64,000 nucleotides of DNA from Taklimakanibacter deserti (GCA_003574785.1 QORU01000001.1:124001-188000), one strand, 5' to 3'. Shown: positions 51,805 to 60,543, counted from the first letter of the stretch. Notes: generated from the letters alone by a model not told the origin. Program-made: numbers and translations.

Positions 51805-52304
51805 AGAAGCGCCGCCGCCGAGATCTCCAGGTTCGGCCGCCTGCGCCTGGCGCCGTGCGAGGCTTGTCGCCCAAAGTCGCGGAGGCCATCAGACTCATGG
51901 CCGAGCAGGGCATGACCAGGCCGGAAGCGGCAGCGGCCGTCGGCATGAAGGACGACAGCTTGTACCGAGCGTTTCGCGCTCCGATCGTCCGCCGGCACTT
52001 TCACCAATTGATCGACCAGGTGCGCGAAGCCGCCCGTCCCAAGGCCGTCCAGGAACTCGCCAGGCTCAGCACTGAAGCCGCGAGCGAAAAAATCAGGATG
52101 GAAAGTTCAAAATACATCGACGGCGCCCACGAGAGCCGGCAGCCGCATGGTGTCACCGTCAATCTCGGCGTCGGCGTGCAGGTGCAGCCTGGCTATATCG
52201 TCGATGTCTCGCAACACCGTGAGAAGGCGCGCGAGATCCTGCGCCAAGCCGGCAGCAAGTGTTCCGCGCTGGATGTCGACTACGAAGAAAGGGACCGAAC
52301 ATGA
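51795..52304 (+). CDS. Phage-like HTH protein, possible small terminase
   Basis: The 169-residue protein has a basic N-terminus (KKRRRRDLQVR), then a helix-turn-helix (LSPKVAEAIRLMAEQGMT, EAAAAVGMKDDSLYRAFR) and a helical segment (EAARPKAVQELARLSTEAAS, KYIDGAHESRQP). The HTH followed by a long helix and a C-terminal beta part is how small terminase subunits are built, which recognise phage DNA for packaging. No large terminase is found next to it. Identification is tentative. Confidence 0.55.
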   Translation: MVVKKRRRRDLQVRPPAPGAVRGLSPKVAEAIRLMAEQGMTRPEAAAAVGMKDDSLYRAFRAPIVRRHFHQLIDQVREAARPKAVQELARLSTEAASEKIRMESSKYIDGAHESRQPHGVTVNLGVGVQVQPGYIVDVSQHREKAREILRQAGSKCSALDVDYEERDRT

Positions 52305-52513
52305 CGCGCCTTGAGACTGAGGAAGAAAATTGGAAGCTGCATCATCCGCGCTCAACGGAAAAGCGCCTGGCCTGGCGGCGCTATGTGAAAGACGGAAAGG
52401 CAGTCGTGGAGGGCTTTCGGTTCGGGAGTCCGCAGGACGCTCAAGAAGCCATCCGCCTCGGCAAGGGCGAGTGGAGCTTCAATCCGCCTGAAAAAGGGGA
52501 AACCCAAATATGA
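52301..52513 (+). CDS. Small protein of the virion-like operon
   Basis: The 70-residue protein (MTRLETEEENWKLHHPRSTE, then WRRYVKDGKAVVEGFRFGS) begins in an ATGA overlap with the previous gene and ends in an ATGA overlap with the next. It has no recognised family. Tight coupling shows that it belongs to the operon. Confidence 0.5.
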   Translation: MTRLETEEENWKLHHPRSTEKRLAWRRYVKDGKAVVEGFRFGSPQDAQEAIRLGKGEWSFNPPEKGETQI

Positions 52514-53244
52514 GCCGCCCCCATCGCGTCATCACCGACGATCGCCCGGCCGACCAGAAAGAGATCGCGCAGGAGGCCGGGACCGCCACTGCAACGTCCG
52601 GCGAGATCGAGCCCGAGCCTGAGACCAGGTGCGCGACGCCGGCCAAGGCGGAAGAGCGCCTCAAGGCCGCGTCGGCCGAGCTTGCACGCGTCGAGACCGC
52701 CTATGATAACCTGGCCGCCCAGCGGGACCGCCTGGAAGCCGAGCTCCTCGAGCTCGCGGCGGAGCACAAGGCCTTGGCCGCCGATGCTGTCGCCGGAAAA
52801 ATTGCAGCTCGGGAACGCGTCAGCGAGTTGGTCAAGCGCCGGCTGATGATTGAGCATGAGGCCTTGCCATCACTCGCCATCGCCCTTGAAGCGGTCCTTG
52901 AGCCCATCGGGCCGGCCCGCCGTGCCCACAGCCTGGCTCAAGCCGAAGTGCACCGGCATGACATGATTGCCGCCGGTCAGGCCGTGGTGAGCGAAGATCG
53001 CAAAGTCGACTTGGCGATGGAAAAACTTAGCGCCGCGCTCGCCGCGCGCGATGCCTCGATTGAAAAATTTTCTGCGATGGCCGCAACGCCGCTCGACCAC
53101 GAAGTCGCTCACCGGCTCACCACCAGCGAGGCGATCGACTGCGCCACGGCATTTCATGGCTTGCCAGCGTCCGAGCACATTCACGAGCGCGACATGAAGC
53201 CGCTCGCCGCGATCGACGCGATGATTTTGCAACTTGAGGACTGA
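52510..53244 (+). CDS. Coiled-coil protein of the virion-like operon
   Basis: The 244-residue protein has a disordered N-terminus (about 1-45) and a long coiled coil (about 45-120: ERLKAASAELARVETAYDNL, LEAELLELAAEHKALAAD). A helical C-terminal part contains HIHERDMKPLAAIDAM. It resembles phage scaffold or tail-associated coiled-coil proteins only in form. It is coupled to its neighbour by an ATGA overlap. Function unknown. Confidence 0.5.
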   Translation: MSRPHRVITDDRPADQKEIAQEAGTATATSGEIEPEPETRCATPAKAEERLKAASAELARVETAYDNLAAQRDRLEAELLELAAEHKALAADAVAGKIAARERVSELVKRRLMIEHEALPSLAIALEAVLEPIGPARRAHSLAQAEVHRHDMIAAGQAVVSEDRKVDLAMEKLSAALAARDASIEKFSAMAATPLDHEVAHRLTTSEAIDCATAFHGLPASEHIHERDMKPLAAIDAMILQLED

Positions 53245-53250
53245 TTCCAC

Positions 53251-53460
53251 ATGGCACGTGAAGCGGAGATAGCGAAAGCCGGCGGCGAGGTTGAAGCCGA
53301 TCGAAGGATCACAAACGTTGAACTTTGCCTCCAAAGGCGAATCGGCAAGGCGATGGCTGAGGACGTTATGGCCGAAATTTCGTCGGCCCGCGCCCTGACG
53401 GCCCTGGAAGCGCTCGTGAGGCAAACACACAAACACTACGTTAAAAATGGAGGGGCATGA
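53251..53460 (+). CDS. Small tandem paralogue 1
   Basis: The 69-residue protein contains RRIGKAMAEDVMAEISSARAL-type sequence followed by TALEALVRQTH. The core R-I-x...D-V-M-A-E-I-x-S...A-L-E-A-L-V recurs in the next two genes, so it is the first of three tandem paralogues. Function unknown. Confidence 0.5.
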   Translation: MAREAEIAKAGGEVEADRRITNVELCLQRRIGKAMAEDVMAEISSARALTALEALVRQTHKHYVKNGGA

Positions 53461-53461
53461 C

Positions 53462-53701
53462 ATGCAGCCCGACACGCGTCGCGCAAATCTTGAGGTTCGG
53501 ATTGCCCGGCTGATCACTCCCGGCTATGCCCGCGACCTCATGGCCGACATTGAGTCCACAGCCGGGCTCGCCGCAATCGAAGCCTTACTCGATCCCACAG
53601 CTCAGCAGGTGCGCCAATATAGCCCGCCGGCGGCGACCGGGAGCGACTGGGATCGGTTGAGCCCGCTCGCAAAGCTCCACCGCGCTCATGGCGGAAAGTG
53701 A
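53462..53701 (+). CDS. Small tandem paralogue 2
   Basis: The 79-residue protein has VRIARLITPGYARDLMADIE, then TAGLAAIEALLDP, and a tail SDWDRLSPLAKLHRAHGG. ATG 53462 follows GGAGGGG; the in-frame ATG at 53447 overlaps the previous gene and has none. The tail matches that of the third gene (S-x-W-x-x-L-S...K-L-x-x-A-H), which supports duplication. Confidence 0.5.
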   Translation: MQPDTRRANLEVRIARLITPGYARDLMADIESTAGLAAIEALLDPTAQQVRQYSPPAATGSDWDRLSPLAKLHRAHGGK

Positions 53702-53999
53702 CGCCGTGGACGCTATCACGCCATGGGACGATGCAGACATCGAGCGCCGCCGCCGCGAGAACCTCAAGGCGGTGATCGTCGGTATGATCGGCGTGGATCT
53801 AACCACGATTCTCATGGGCGACATGAAGCTGCCTGGGCAGTTCGAGGCTCTCGAAACTCTCGTACGATTCAAGGCGTGGTCGGCGCAGCCGGGCCCACCG
53901 AAATCATCCAATTGGGCATCCTTGTCCGCCATGGACAAGCTCGACCAGGCGCATCGGCGCCAGGCGATGCACGATGCCAAGCTCAGAGGGAAAGCATAG
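53688..53999 (+). CDS. Small tandem paralogue 3
   Basis: The 103-residue protein has an acidic lead, then KAVIVGMIGVDLTTILMGDM, QFEALETLVRFK and SSNWASLSAMDKLDQAHRRQ. The last block aligns with the end of paralogue 2. It overlaps the previous gene by 14 bp. The three share fold elements but little exact sequence, so the duplications are old. Confidence 0.5.
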   Translation: MAESDAVDAITPWDDADIERRRRENLKAVIVGMIGVDLTTILMGDMKLPGQFEALETLVRFKAWSAQPGPPKSSNWASLSAMDKLDQAHRRQAMHDAKLRGKA

Positions 54000-54019
54000 C
54001 TGATGGAGGTAACGTCCCG

Positions 54020-54460
54020 ATGGAACCGGTAACGATGGCAGCCGCGGCGACGGCCGCGATCGGCGTGGCCTCGGCGGGTGTCGAGACGGCGGGGGCTCTT
54101 GCCGGCGACGCCAAGGATAAGGCGGCCGCTGAGGCGCGTGCCCGCATGGCGAAGATCAATTCCGACGAAAGCGAGACGATCGCGCTTGCGGATTTTAAGC
54201 GCCAGTTGAGCAACATCAAGGCGATCCGCGCCAGCGCGGGCGGCCTGATCGACACACCGACGATGAACGCGATCATCGACGCTGAGCGCGCCACGTCGGA
54301 CGAAAACCGGCGCCGCGTGCGCACCGGTTACAAGATGGAGGAGCTGCAGGCAAAATCGGATGCGAAGATGATCAGCGACATGGCCTTTTTCCGCATTGCC
54401 GGCGGCGCGCTCAAGGGTGCCAAGTCGATCGTCGGCTCGGGCGTATTGGACCAAAAATAA
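54020..54460 (+). CDS. Phage internal-virion-like protein (gp14 type)
   Basis: The 146-residue protein has an Ala/Gly-rich hydrophobic N-terminus (MAAAATAAIGVASAGVETAG), a helical charged middle (EARARMAKINSDESETIALA), RASAGGLIDTPTMNAIIDA, and a helical tail. The layout (hydrophobic Ala-rich start, helix, ASG-x-x-x-x-T turn, then D-x-x-x-x-S-E-x-N helix) resembles the T7 gp14-like internal core proteins that are ejected with the DNA. ATG 54020. Identification is by pattern only. Confidence 0.5.
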   Translation: MEPVTMAAAATAAIGVASAGVETAGALAGDAKDKAAAEARARMAKINSDESETIALADFKRQLSNIKAIRASAGGLIDTPTMNAIIDAERATSDENRRRVRTGYKMEELQAKSDAKMISDMAFFRIAGGALKGAKSIVGSGVLDQK

Positions 54461-54470
54461 GGGGAGCCGC

Positions 54471-54989
54471 ATGGTAGATCTTCCCCGCACGCGGGTTTCT
54501 GAACTCGACAAAAGGCTGGCGACATACGAACCGGCCACCGTGAAGGCCGCGCAGCATTATGCCGAGATCGTCAACATGAGGTCGATCCTTCGACAGTCAA
54601 TCCCGGCGATGCGTGATGCGATCATTAGGATTATCAGAGAGAAAAATCCGGAACGGGACGATGCCACCCTAGTGGAGTTCGTCGAGGTGTCGCTCAAAGC
54701 CGGGATCGCCAATGCCGCCGAGCTCTACGAGAAGTTCACGATCGTCACGATGCTCGATATCTTTACGGCCGAGGAGATCATCGCTGTCGACAAATTCTAT
54801 TCCTCGGACGTCGGCCGCAGCATGCTGAAGAAGATGCCGCAGGTAACGGCGCGGATGATACCTCAGATGTTTGAGGTCATGCAGAGGCAGATCGTTCCCC
54901 TGGTGCTCGAGGAAGCGCAGAAGGCACTGAAGGCGAACTCCAGCCCCGGCCGCGCGGTCACCGACGGAGCACAGCCACAATACCATTGA
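54471..54989 (+). CDS. DUF2059-like protein in the virion-like operon
   Basis: The 172-residue protein has FTAEEIIAVDKFYSSDVGRS and MLKKMPQVTARMIPQM near residues 95-130, which match the DUF2059 signature (F-T-x-E-E-(I/L)-x-x-x-x-x-F-Y-x-S-x-x-G). Family members are usually periplasmic and carry a signal peptide; this one has none. ATG 54471 follows GGGGAG. Its stop overlaps the TTG start of the next gene. Its place between two virion-like genes suggests it is packaged or ejected. Confidence 0.6.
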   Translation: MVDLPRTRVSELDKRLATYEPATVKAAQHYAEIVNMRSILRQSIPAMRDAIIRIIREKNPERDDATLVEFVEVSLKAGIANAAELYEKFTIVTMLDIFTAEEIIAVDKFYSSDVGRSMLKKMPQVTARMIPQMFEVMQRQIVPLVLEEAQKALKANSSPGRAVTDGAQPQYH

Positions 54990-57463
54990 GCTGGCTAAAA
55001 AAGAGGAGTCAGGCTGTGAGCCTCATACGGAATTGCCTCAACAAGCTGGTGCGCTCGGGCCAGATTACCCGCAACGCTGCCAATTCCGCGGTGGCCCTCT
55101 ATGAGGGAATGCAGGGCCGCATGGTCACGACGATGCCGCCCGCCTCGGCCGATGCCGCCGCCGCCTTGGAGGCGGCCAAGGTGATGGCGGAAGCGGCCAA
55201 GCGGAAAAAGCTCACCGTCGCCAAGAACGCGATCGCCTTTGCCGACGTCGAAGCTTACGTTCTGAACCATCCGCATTCCCGCATTGCCGGCGTGATGGGC
55301 GTGCTCACCCGCGACATCAGGGACGCCGGCCGGCTCAACGTCGAAAGCCATCGCGTCGCCGTCGAGGATTGGCTGCTCGCCAAAGCCAACACCCTCATCG
55401 AGAATTACCGCTCCAAGCTCGGCGGCCTGCGGCATGACTTCGTGGGGCCGCGCAATGTCATCAAGGAGCTGCGCGGCGTCGATACCGGCGATCAGGCGGC
55501 CAAGGAAGCCGCTGCAGCGTGGCGCGGCACAGTCGAGGCCGGCGTCAAGCGCGCCGAACAGGCGGGAATCTTCTTCCGCTCGATCGCCGAAAAGGACCAA
55601 TGGCTCAATCCGCAGTTTTGGGAATCGGCGCGCGTGCGCTCCTTCGGGCTGCAGGAATTTGAGAAAGACATTTTCGAGGCGTGGCGTTCGGGCGGGCTCG
55701 AGATCGTGAACAAGGAGACCGGCGAGCTGGCAACGGATCTTGAAGTGCCTGAGATCGTGCGAATGGCGCATCAGCACATCGTCGTCAACGACAACACGGC
55801 CGCGCACGGTTCGGCCTTCAACTCTGTCATGCGCACCTTCCGATTCAAAAACGCCGACACCTGGCTCAAGCTCATGGATAAGTACGGCGTCGGCGAAGGC
55901 GGCATCTATGGAATGCTGATCAGCCACGTCCGCGGCATGGCGAACGAAATCTCCCTCGCCGAAGTGCTCGGGCCGTCCTACCAGACCAATTTCAAGCGGC
56001 TGCTCGATCTGGCGAGATATGACGACAAGGGCGGCGGCAGGCCGGACGGCCGTTTCAGCCCGTCGAAGTACAATCCCGTGCGCCTGGTCGAATCCGTCGC
56101 GGCAGCCGAACGCACCTTCAAGTGGCTGACGGGCGAGATCAATAGCGTGCAGGGTGAAACGATGGCCGGCGTCTTTGGCGCGGTGCGCAACATCGCGACG
56201 GCGGCGAATCTCGGATCCGCCGTCATCACGGCTGTTCCAGGCGACTCGGTGACGGCCGTCCTGGCTTCCGGTCATAGCGGCATATCGGCCGTTGGCGTGA
56301 TGCAGCGCGCGATTGAAGGGATCGCGGGTGAAGGCCCTGAGATGCGGGCGCTCGCGGCCAGGCTCAACGTCACAGCGCACGCGGTCATCGACGGGATGCA
56401 CTCCTCGCGTCGCTTCGGCGATCAGCTTGAAGTGGGCGAACGCTTTGGGCAAATCGCCTCTTTCGTGATCCGCGCGCAGGGCCTCAATTTCTGGACGACG
56501 AATCTCAAGCGGGCGTTCTCGATGGAGTTCATGGCGCACCTGGCCGAAAATTCCGGCAAGGGCTTCGATGATCTTGAGCCTGCCTTCCGGGGCTTCCTTG
56601 AGCGCTACGCATTCACGGCCGACGAATGGGATCTGGTCAGAGCGACGCCGGCATTGGAAGTCGAAGGCGCGCGGTTCTTCGATGCGGAAGGCATGGCGGA
56701 TCCGGCTCTACGCAATCGGCTCATGTCGGCCATCATCGACGAGCGGCAATTCGCGGTGCTCGAATCGGGCGCCAGGGTGCGCCAGCTCACGACGGGCGGG
56801 TTGCATCGCGGCACGTTCATGGGCGAGATGGCGCGCTCGGCCGGCATGTACAAGTCGTTTGCGATCTCCATCCTGCTGACCCATGTGATGCGCCACATGA
56901 CGGCGCCGGGCTCCTTCCTCAAGCGCGGCACAAATCTGTCGTTCAAGTTCCTGCTGCCGATGACGATTGCCGGCGGCGTGTCGCTGCAGGCCAAGCAGAT
57001 TCTCAGCGGCAAGGATCCGCGTGACATGAGTGATCCGGGCTTCTGGCTCGATGCTTTCGTCACTGGTGGCGCCGCCGGCATCTACGGGGACTTGCTCAAG
57101 ACAGCCATAGGCGGCGGGCCGCAAGAGCAACTCAGCACGCTTCTCGCTGGTCCTCCTGGACAGATTGTCGGCGCGACCGGCGATCTCACCTTTGACCAGG
57201 CGCGCAAATTCCTGACGGGCGAGGGCACCGACTTCGGCAAGACGATGGCCAGGCACATGCGCCGCTGGCTGCCGGGCTCTAACCTCTGGTACGCGCGCCT
57301 GGCGCTCGACCGCTTCGTGTTCGATGAGATCCAGGAATGGATAGATCCCAATTACAAGGCATCGTTCCGCCGGCAAGAGGAGCGGCTGCGCCGCAACACC
57401 GGACAAAAATTTTGGTGGCGCCCGGGCCACAAAGCACCAAGCCGCGCGCCTGATCTTCTATGA
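54986..57463 (+). CDS. Large phage-like internal virion/ejection protein
   Basis: The 825-residue protein is the largest of the element. Its first 450 residues are helical and soluble (KNAIAFADVEAYVLNHPHSR, AAERTFKWLTGEINSVQGE). The C-terminal part has hydrophobic stretches (YKSFAISILLTHVMRHMTAP, KFLLPMTIAGGVSLQAKQ) and AGIYGDLLKTAIGGG. The combination of a long helical protein with late membrane-active segments resembles the large ejection proteins of podoviruses (gp15/gp16-like). TTG 54986 overlaps the preceding stop. No transglycosylase motif was found. It ends the rightward operon. Confidence 0.6.
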   Translation: MSWLKKRSQAVSLIRNCLNKLVRSGQITRNAANSAVALYEGMQGRMVTTMPPASADAAAALEAAKVMAEAAKRKKLTVAKNAIAFADVEAYVLNHPHSRIAGVMGVLTRDIRDAGRLNVESHRVAVEDWLLAKANTLIENYRSKLGGLRHDFVGPRNVIKELRGVDTGDQAAKEAAAAWRGTVEAGVKRAEQAGIFFRSIAEKDQWLNPQFWESARVRSFGLQEFEKDIFEAWRSGGLEIVNKETGELATDLEVPEIVRMAHQHIVVNDNTAAHGSAFNSVMRTFRFKNADTWLKLMDKYGVGEGGIYGMLISHVRGMANEISLAEVLGPSYQTNFKRLLDLARYDDKGGGRPDGRFSPSKYNPVRLVESVAAAERTFKWLTGEINSVQGETMAGVFGAVRNIATAANLGSAVITAVPGDSVTAVLASGHSGISAVGVMQRAIEGIAGEGPEMRALAARLNVTAHAVIDGMHSSRRFGDQLEVGERFGQIASFVIRAQGLNFWTTNLKRAFSMEFMAHLAENSGKGFDDLEPAFRGFLERYAFTADEWDLVRATPALEVEGARFFDAEGMADPALRNRLMSAIIDERQFAVLESGARVRQLTTGGLHRGTFMGEMARSAGMYKSFAISILLTHVMRHMTAPGSFLKRGTNLSFKFLLPMTIAGGVSLQAKQILSGKDPRDMSDPGFWLDAFVTGGAAGIYGDLLKTAIGGGPQEQLSTLLAGPPGQIVGATGDLTFDQARKFLTGEGTDFGKTMARHMRRWLPGSNLWYARLALDRFVFDEIQEWIDPNYKASFRRQEERLRRNTGQKFWWRPGHKAPSRAPDLL

Positions 57464-57499
57464 ATGGATGACCCCGGCAAGGGAAGCTTCCGCCAGCCC

Positions 57500-57781
57500 T
57501 TAGAGCAGGCCTTTAGGAACGATCTTGAGGTAGCTGACTATCATCGTCGTTTCGTCGCTCAACACGCCTTTCGCGGTGTCAGCGATGGCATCCAGAACGC
57601 TTTCCCTAAAGCCCGTGGAATTCGGATCCGTATCGAAATCCACCTCGACGACCAGCGTCTTGACCCTCAAGGGCGATCCGTCATCATCGTAATCAAGTGA
57701 CCACTCGAACCAAGTGCGCGACACCCCATCGATTCTCTGGAGATGCTGTCGGACAATCGCAATGTCGGGTCGCTTCTTCAT
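57500..57781 (-). CDS. Small cytoplasmic protein, accessory
   Basis: The 93-residue protein (MKKRPDIAIVRQHLQRIDGV, then WFEWSLDYDDDGSPLRVKTL and DAIADTAKGVLSDETTM) has an alpha/beta pattern with an acidic turn, TLVVEVDFDTD. It lies 9 bp downstream of the membrane-protein gene at 57791 on the same strand, so the two are an operon. Family not recognised. Confidence 0.55.
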   Translation of the reverse strand: MKKRPDIAIVRQHLQRIDGVSRTWFEWSLDYDDDGSPLRVKTLVVEVDFDTDPNSTGFRESVLDAIADTAKGVLSDETTMIVSYLKIVPKGLL

Positions 57782-57790
57782 TCAGGGCAC

Positions 57791-58444
57791 CTACGGTTTC
57801 GGCGGCGGCTTCGCGGCTACGTGAAAAACAAGGTCAGCGTCCTTTTGTTGGCCGTCTATCGCAATGCCAAGGCGGTGAAAGGGATCAGCTATCCTGTGGA
57901 CTTCGTCCGCGCGACCGTAGACGCGCAGTCCAGGTATGGGGTCGTCGCTGAACACGATCGCAGTCTTTTTTTCGTAGGAGATCCCAGCTTGCTGAAACAC
58001 TTCACCAATGTCGGCGGCGAACCGAGTTGCCTCTGGGTCGGCGTTGTTAACCTGCAATGTCACGGGAAAAGTGATTCCAGTTAATTCATCAACCAGCTTT
58101 TTCATCTGATCGGCGGTGAGTCGTCGCCAAGCGAGGAGCTGTCTCAACCGCTCCTGTTCGAGCTTTGCAGCTTCAGCCTCCTTTTGCAGCTCAGCGGTCC
58201 GTTCGTTTGCTCGCGCGGTCTCCCTTTCCAACGTCGCGGTGCGCCATTCGGAATGCCGGCCCAGGACGCCACCAGACCAAAACTGGATAAAGGTGAACGC
58301 TACCGTTGCGATTGCGGTGATCGCTGCGATGATGCCAAAAGCGATCAAACCCCACCACGACCACGAGCTCCAGCGTGTCGCAGCGTCGAGCAGTTCGGGT
58401 GTTACGGGTGCCGGATCCACGTCACGTTCCTTTGCCGATACCAT
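57791..58444 (-). CDS. Membrane-anchored coiled-coil protein, accessory
   Basis: The 217-residue protein has one or two helices (about 28-60: WSWWGLIAFGIIAAITAIAT), a coiled coil (about 68-105: ERETARANERTAELQKEAEA) and a soluble domain (about 106-200) with WRRLTADQMKKLVDELTG, DPEATRFAADIGEVFQQAG and VYGRADEVHRI. The R-R-L-T-x-x-Q start and the D-P-E-A...F-A-x-x-I...F-x-x-A-G block form a domain that I have seen attached to many bacterial membrane coiled coils and that has no assigned function. It shares an operon with the small gene behind it. Confidence 0.6.
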   Translation of the reverse strand: MVSAKERDVDPAPVTPELLDAATRWSSWSWWGLIAFGIIAAITAIATVAFTFIQFWSGGVLGRHSEWRTATLERETARANERTAELQKEAEAAKLEQERLRQLLAWRRLTADQMKKLVDELTGITFPVTLQVNNADPEATRFAADIGEVFQQAGISYEKKTAIVFSDDPIPGLRVYGRADEVHRIADPFHRLGIAIDGQQKDADLVFHVAAKPPPKP

Positions 58445-58601
58445 GAGCTATCGACCTCTCTCTGGCGGCCAGACTCTTCGCCCCTCCCGCCTAAGCTCCT
58501 GAATTGGTTCCATTAAGTGGAACCTCCTCCTGTGCTTGCTGAATTCGGCGATCTTTAGGGCAGTTTCGAGCAAATATCACTCAGTAACGAATTGCCACGT
58601 G

Positions 58602-58622
58602 TTATCAACAGCTTGTGGATAG
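58602..58622. other. Two DnaA-box-like 9-mers in inverted orientation
   Basis: TTATCAACA (58602-58610) and TGTGGATAG (58614-58622) each match the DnaA box TTATCCACA at 8 of 9 positions and face each other, in the 250-bp gap upstream of the gene at 58693. It could be chance or part of an element origin. Confidence 0.25.
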
Positions 58623-58692
58623 GCCGCCTTAATTCGCTCACGATACAAAACTAGAACATGGTAGATTACCCTGAGGAAAGGTGATTCGTGCC

Positions 58693-59838
58693 ATGTCAAT
58701 TTCCTTAACTGCCCAAGACCAGGAGCTTCTTGCTCGTCGCTTCAGTATTGCCGATCCAAAATCCCTTTCGGATCTGGCTGACGAGGTGCCCGCCGATTTC
58801 GCGAAAGCAAAGCTTGAATTCGAATATGACATCCGCCCAGGCGGGCCAATCACCGACTGGTCCAAATTTGTGGTGTGTGCCCACTGCGGCACGCGTCATG
58901 GCAGAGGGTTCGTGATGAAGGCGCCAAGTGGCGCCAGATTTTTGACCGGTAAGGACTGCGGAGCGAAGATCTACCGACTCGACTTCCACGACATCGAGCA
59001 GGAGTTCGAGCACGGGAAGGCCCGACAATATGACCTTCATCGCGTGATCACATGTCTCCCACTTCTAAAGCCGGTTGGCGCTGCTCTCCAAGCCCTAGCC
59101 CAAGATATTCGCTTTCAAGAGCTGGAGGAGGTGCAGCGGCGATTCAGGTTCTGGATGACTGAGCTCTATCAGCATCTCAGGGCGGCCGCCGATCGCCCAG
59201 ATCACCAGTTAGTTGTGTTCGAAGTGATCCCGGATGAACAGGGCATGCGTGAACGGGCGGCGCGCAACAAGGAGATCAGGGAAGAAAGAGCAAAGATGAC
59301 AGTGACGGAGCGAAAACGCCGCTGGCAAGCAGGGCAACTTCGCAAGATAGAGGACGAGTCGAAACCTATGACCAAGCGGCAGGAGAAGACGATCATGATC
59401 CTGCGTGGCCACAATTTTTTGAAGAAATCCGTCGAAGACATTGCCAAGCTTCTCGAAGGGCGCGGCCGACTTGCCGGCTTGATGTACGGATCACTCGCCG
59501 GGCACTCGTCGCACCAACTGGACAATGCGAAGCTGGCGGAGGCCTGTCGGAAGATTCAGGAATTCGTCGAAGGGATCGACAAAATTGAACAGGATTTGCG
59601 CGATGTTCTGGTGTTCTTTGATTCCGCGCATCTTAAGGGGATAGCCGACTACGCCAGCAACACTCACGGCTGCAAAGGCAGCTATAGCGCCATGGAAGGC
59701 GGCCTGATCTTCAACCCTCGCGGTGGAGATGATCCCGCGGTTGTTGGCATACCCAAGAAGTTCGAACTTCCGAGCTTCGACTGTGTCGAGCCCCTCAGGC
59801 GCGCGCTCAGCATATCCCTTATATCGAAGGCCGCTTGA
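58693..59838 (+). CDS. Zinc-finger-like protein of unknown function, accessory
   Basis: The 381-residue protein has an N-terminal module with VVCAHCGTRHGRGFVMK and FLTGKDCGAKIY (about 60-95), which could bind zinc as CxxC...C plus His. A long charged helical middle follows (ERAAKEIREERAKMTVTERKR-type), then LRGHNFLKKSVEDIAKLLEG and a C-terminal part. ATG 58693 lies behind GAGGAAAGG; a GTG at 58681 is too close to that site. It stands alone on the plus strand among minus-strand genes. It could be DNA- or RNA-binding; no family is recognised. Confidence 0.55.
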   Translation: MSISLTAQDQELLARRFSIADPKSLSDLADEVPADFAKAKLEFEYDIRPGGPITDWSKFVVCAHCGTRHGRGFVMKAPSGARFLTGKDCGAKIYRLDFHDIEQEFEHGKARQYDLHRVITCLPLLKPVGAALQALAQDIRFQELEEVQRRFRFWMTELYQHLRAAADRPDHQLVVFEVIPDEQGMRERAARNKEIREERAKMTVTERKRRWQAGQLRKIEDESKPMTKRQEKTIMILRGHNFLKKSVEDIAKLLEGRGRLAGLMYGSLAGHSSHQLDNAKLAEACRKIQEFVEGIDKIEQDLRDVLVFFDSAHLKGIADYASNTHGCKGSYSAMEGGLIFNPRGGDDPAVVGIPKKFELPSFDCVEPLRRALSISLISKAA

Positions 59839-59857
59839 CCTGTTGCGTTCTGGGGAC

Positions 59858-60331
59858 TCAGCGCTTTTCCCGGACCATCGAAAATGCGAGGTAGGGAGCC
59901 ATCAACTGCACCAACCTTGCATCGAATTCGGTGAACTTAGTGAGAAGCGATTGATTTTGGTCGGCAGCCTTCTGCCTGGCTGCTCCGCCTCGGCCGCCCT
60001 CGATCTGGCGATGTGTCGCGAGCAATGCGGCTGCGGTGTCATTGATCTCCTTCAGGCATGAAACCACCTCGGGGCCAAAGAGGAACTGCGCTCGATCGCG
60101 GGCGCGCAAGAAGGGGCTGAAGTGCTCGTTTTCTGGATACCCTTGCCGCATAACGTTGCCGATGAAGGTCACAGCCTCGACATAAACGTCGAAGCGTCGG
60201 TCAAAAAGGTTGAGGCGAAGCGCGTTGCTGGCAGTTCGCCACTGTCGGTACGCGATGAGCGCGCCAACGATCGCCAAGGCGGGGATGGAGAAGGCCTGGA
60301 CGTATTGCACCCAGAGCGGAAGCGCGTTCAT
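59858..60331 (-). CDS. Small membrane-anchored protein, accessory
   Basis: The 157-residue protein has one N-terminal helix (YVQAFSIPALAIVGALIAY), then RQWRTASNALRLNLFDRRF and a helical cytoplasmic domain. The Y-R-Q-W...A...K-L-x-L-F-(D/E)-R-R motif right after the helix is widespread in small bacterial membrane proteins of unknown role. Its ATG overlaps the stop of the RHH regulator gene (ATGA), so they are co-expressed. Confidence 0.65.
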   Translation of the reverse strand: MNALPLWVQYVQAFSIPALAIVGALIAYRQWRTASNALRLNLFDRRFDVYVEAVTFIGNVMRQGYPENEHFSPFLRARDRAQFLFGPEVVSCLKEINDTAAALLATHRQIEGGRGGAARQKAADQNQSLLTKFTEFDARLVQLMAPYLAFSMVREKR

Positions 60332-60525
60332 CGATTTCCTCGCTTCAGCCCCAGTTCCACCAGCCGGCGGATCGCTTCCGACCGGCTAGGGATGTCTGAC
60401 TGAGCACGCCGCCACTCATCGATCTCGCCAAGCGGGCCTGCCTGCAACCTAACCAGGACCGGCGTCCCGGTCTCAGGAGCGCGCTTCCGTGGTGATTTCG
60501 TGATTTCATGAGTTGCTTTTGCCAT
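60328..60525 (-). CDS. Ribbon-helix-helix regulator
   Basis: The 65-residue protein has a basic lead, a strand (TPVLVRLQAGPLGEIDEW) and the helices with DIPSRSEAIRRLVELGLKRG. R-S-E-A-I-R-x-L-V-E-x-G-L is the second-helix signature of Arc/MetJ-type RHH regulators. It is the first gene of a pair with the membrane protein at 59858. A perfect palindrome lies just upstream of its ATG, so it probably represses its own operon. Confidence 0.75.
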   Translation of the reverse strand: MAKATHEITKSPRKRAPETGTPVLVRLQAGPLGEIDEWRRAQSDIPSRSEAIRRLVELGLKRGNR

Positions 60526-60529
60526 GATG

Positions 60530-60543
60530 TCGTGATATCACGA
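60530..60543. promoter_or_regulatory. Palindromic operator upstream of the RHH gene
   Basis: TCGTGATATCACGA is a perfect 14-bp palindrome 5 bp upstream of ATG 60525. Related half-sites (GTGATTTC, twice in tandem, then CATGA) lie inside the gene at 60491-60511. An RHH dimer could bind here and block both divergent genes. Confidence 0.6.

Noticed and set aside
54995..56539. 514-codon open frame opposite the large ejection-like gene
   Set aside because: Antisense to an operon-coupled gene; no domain in the product.
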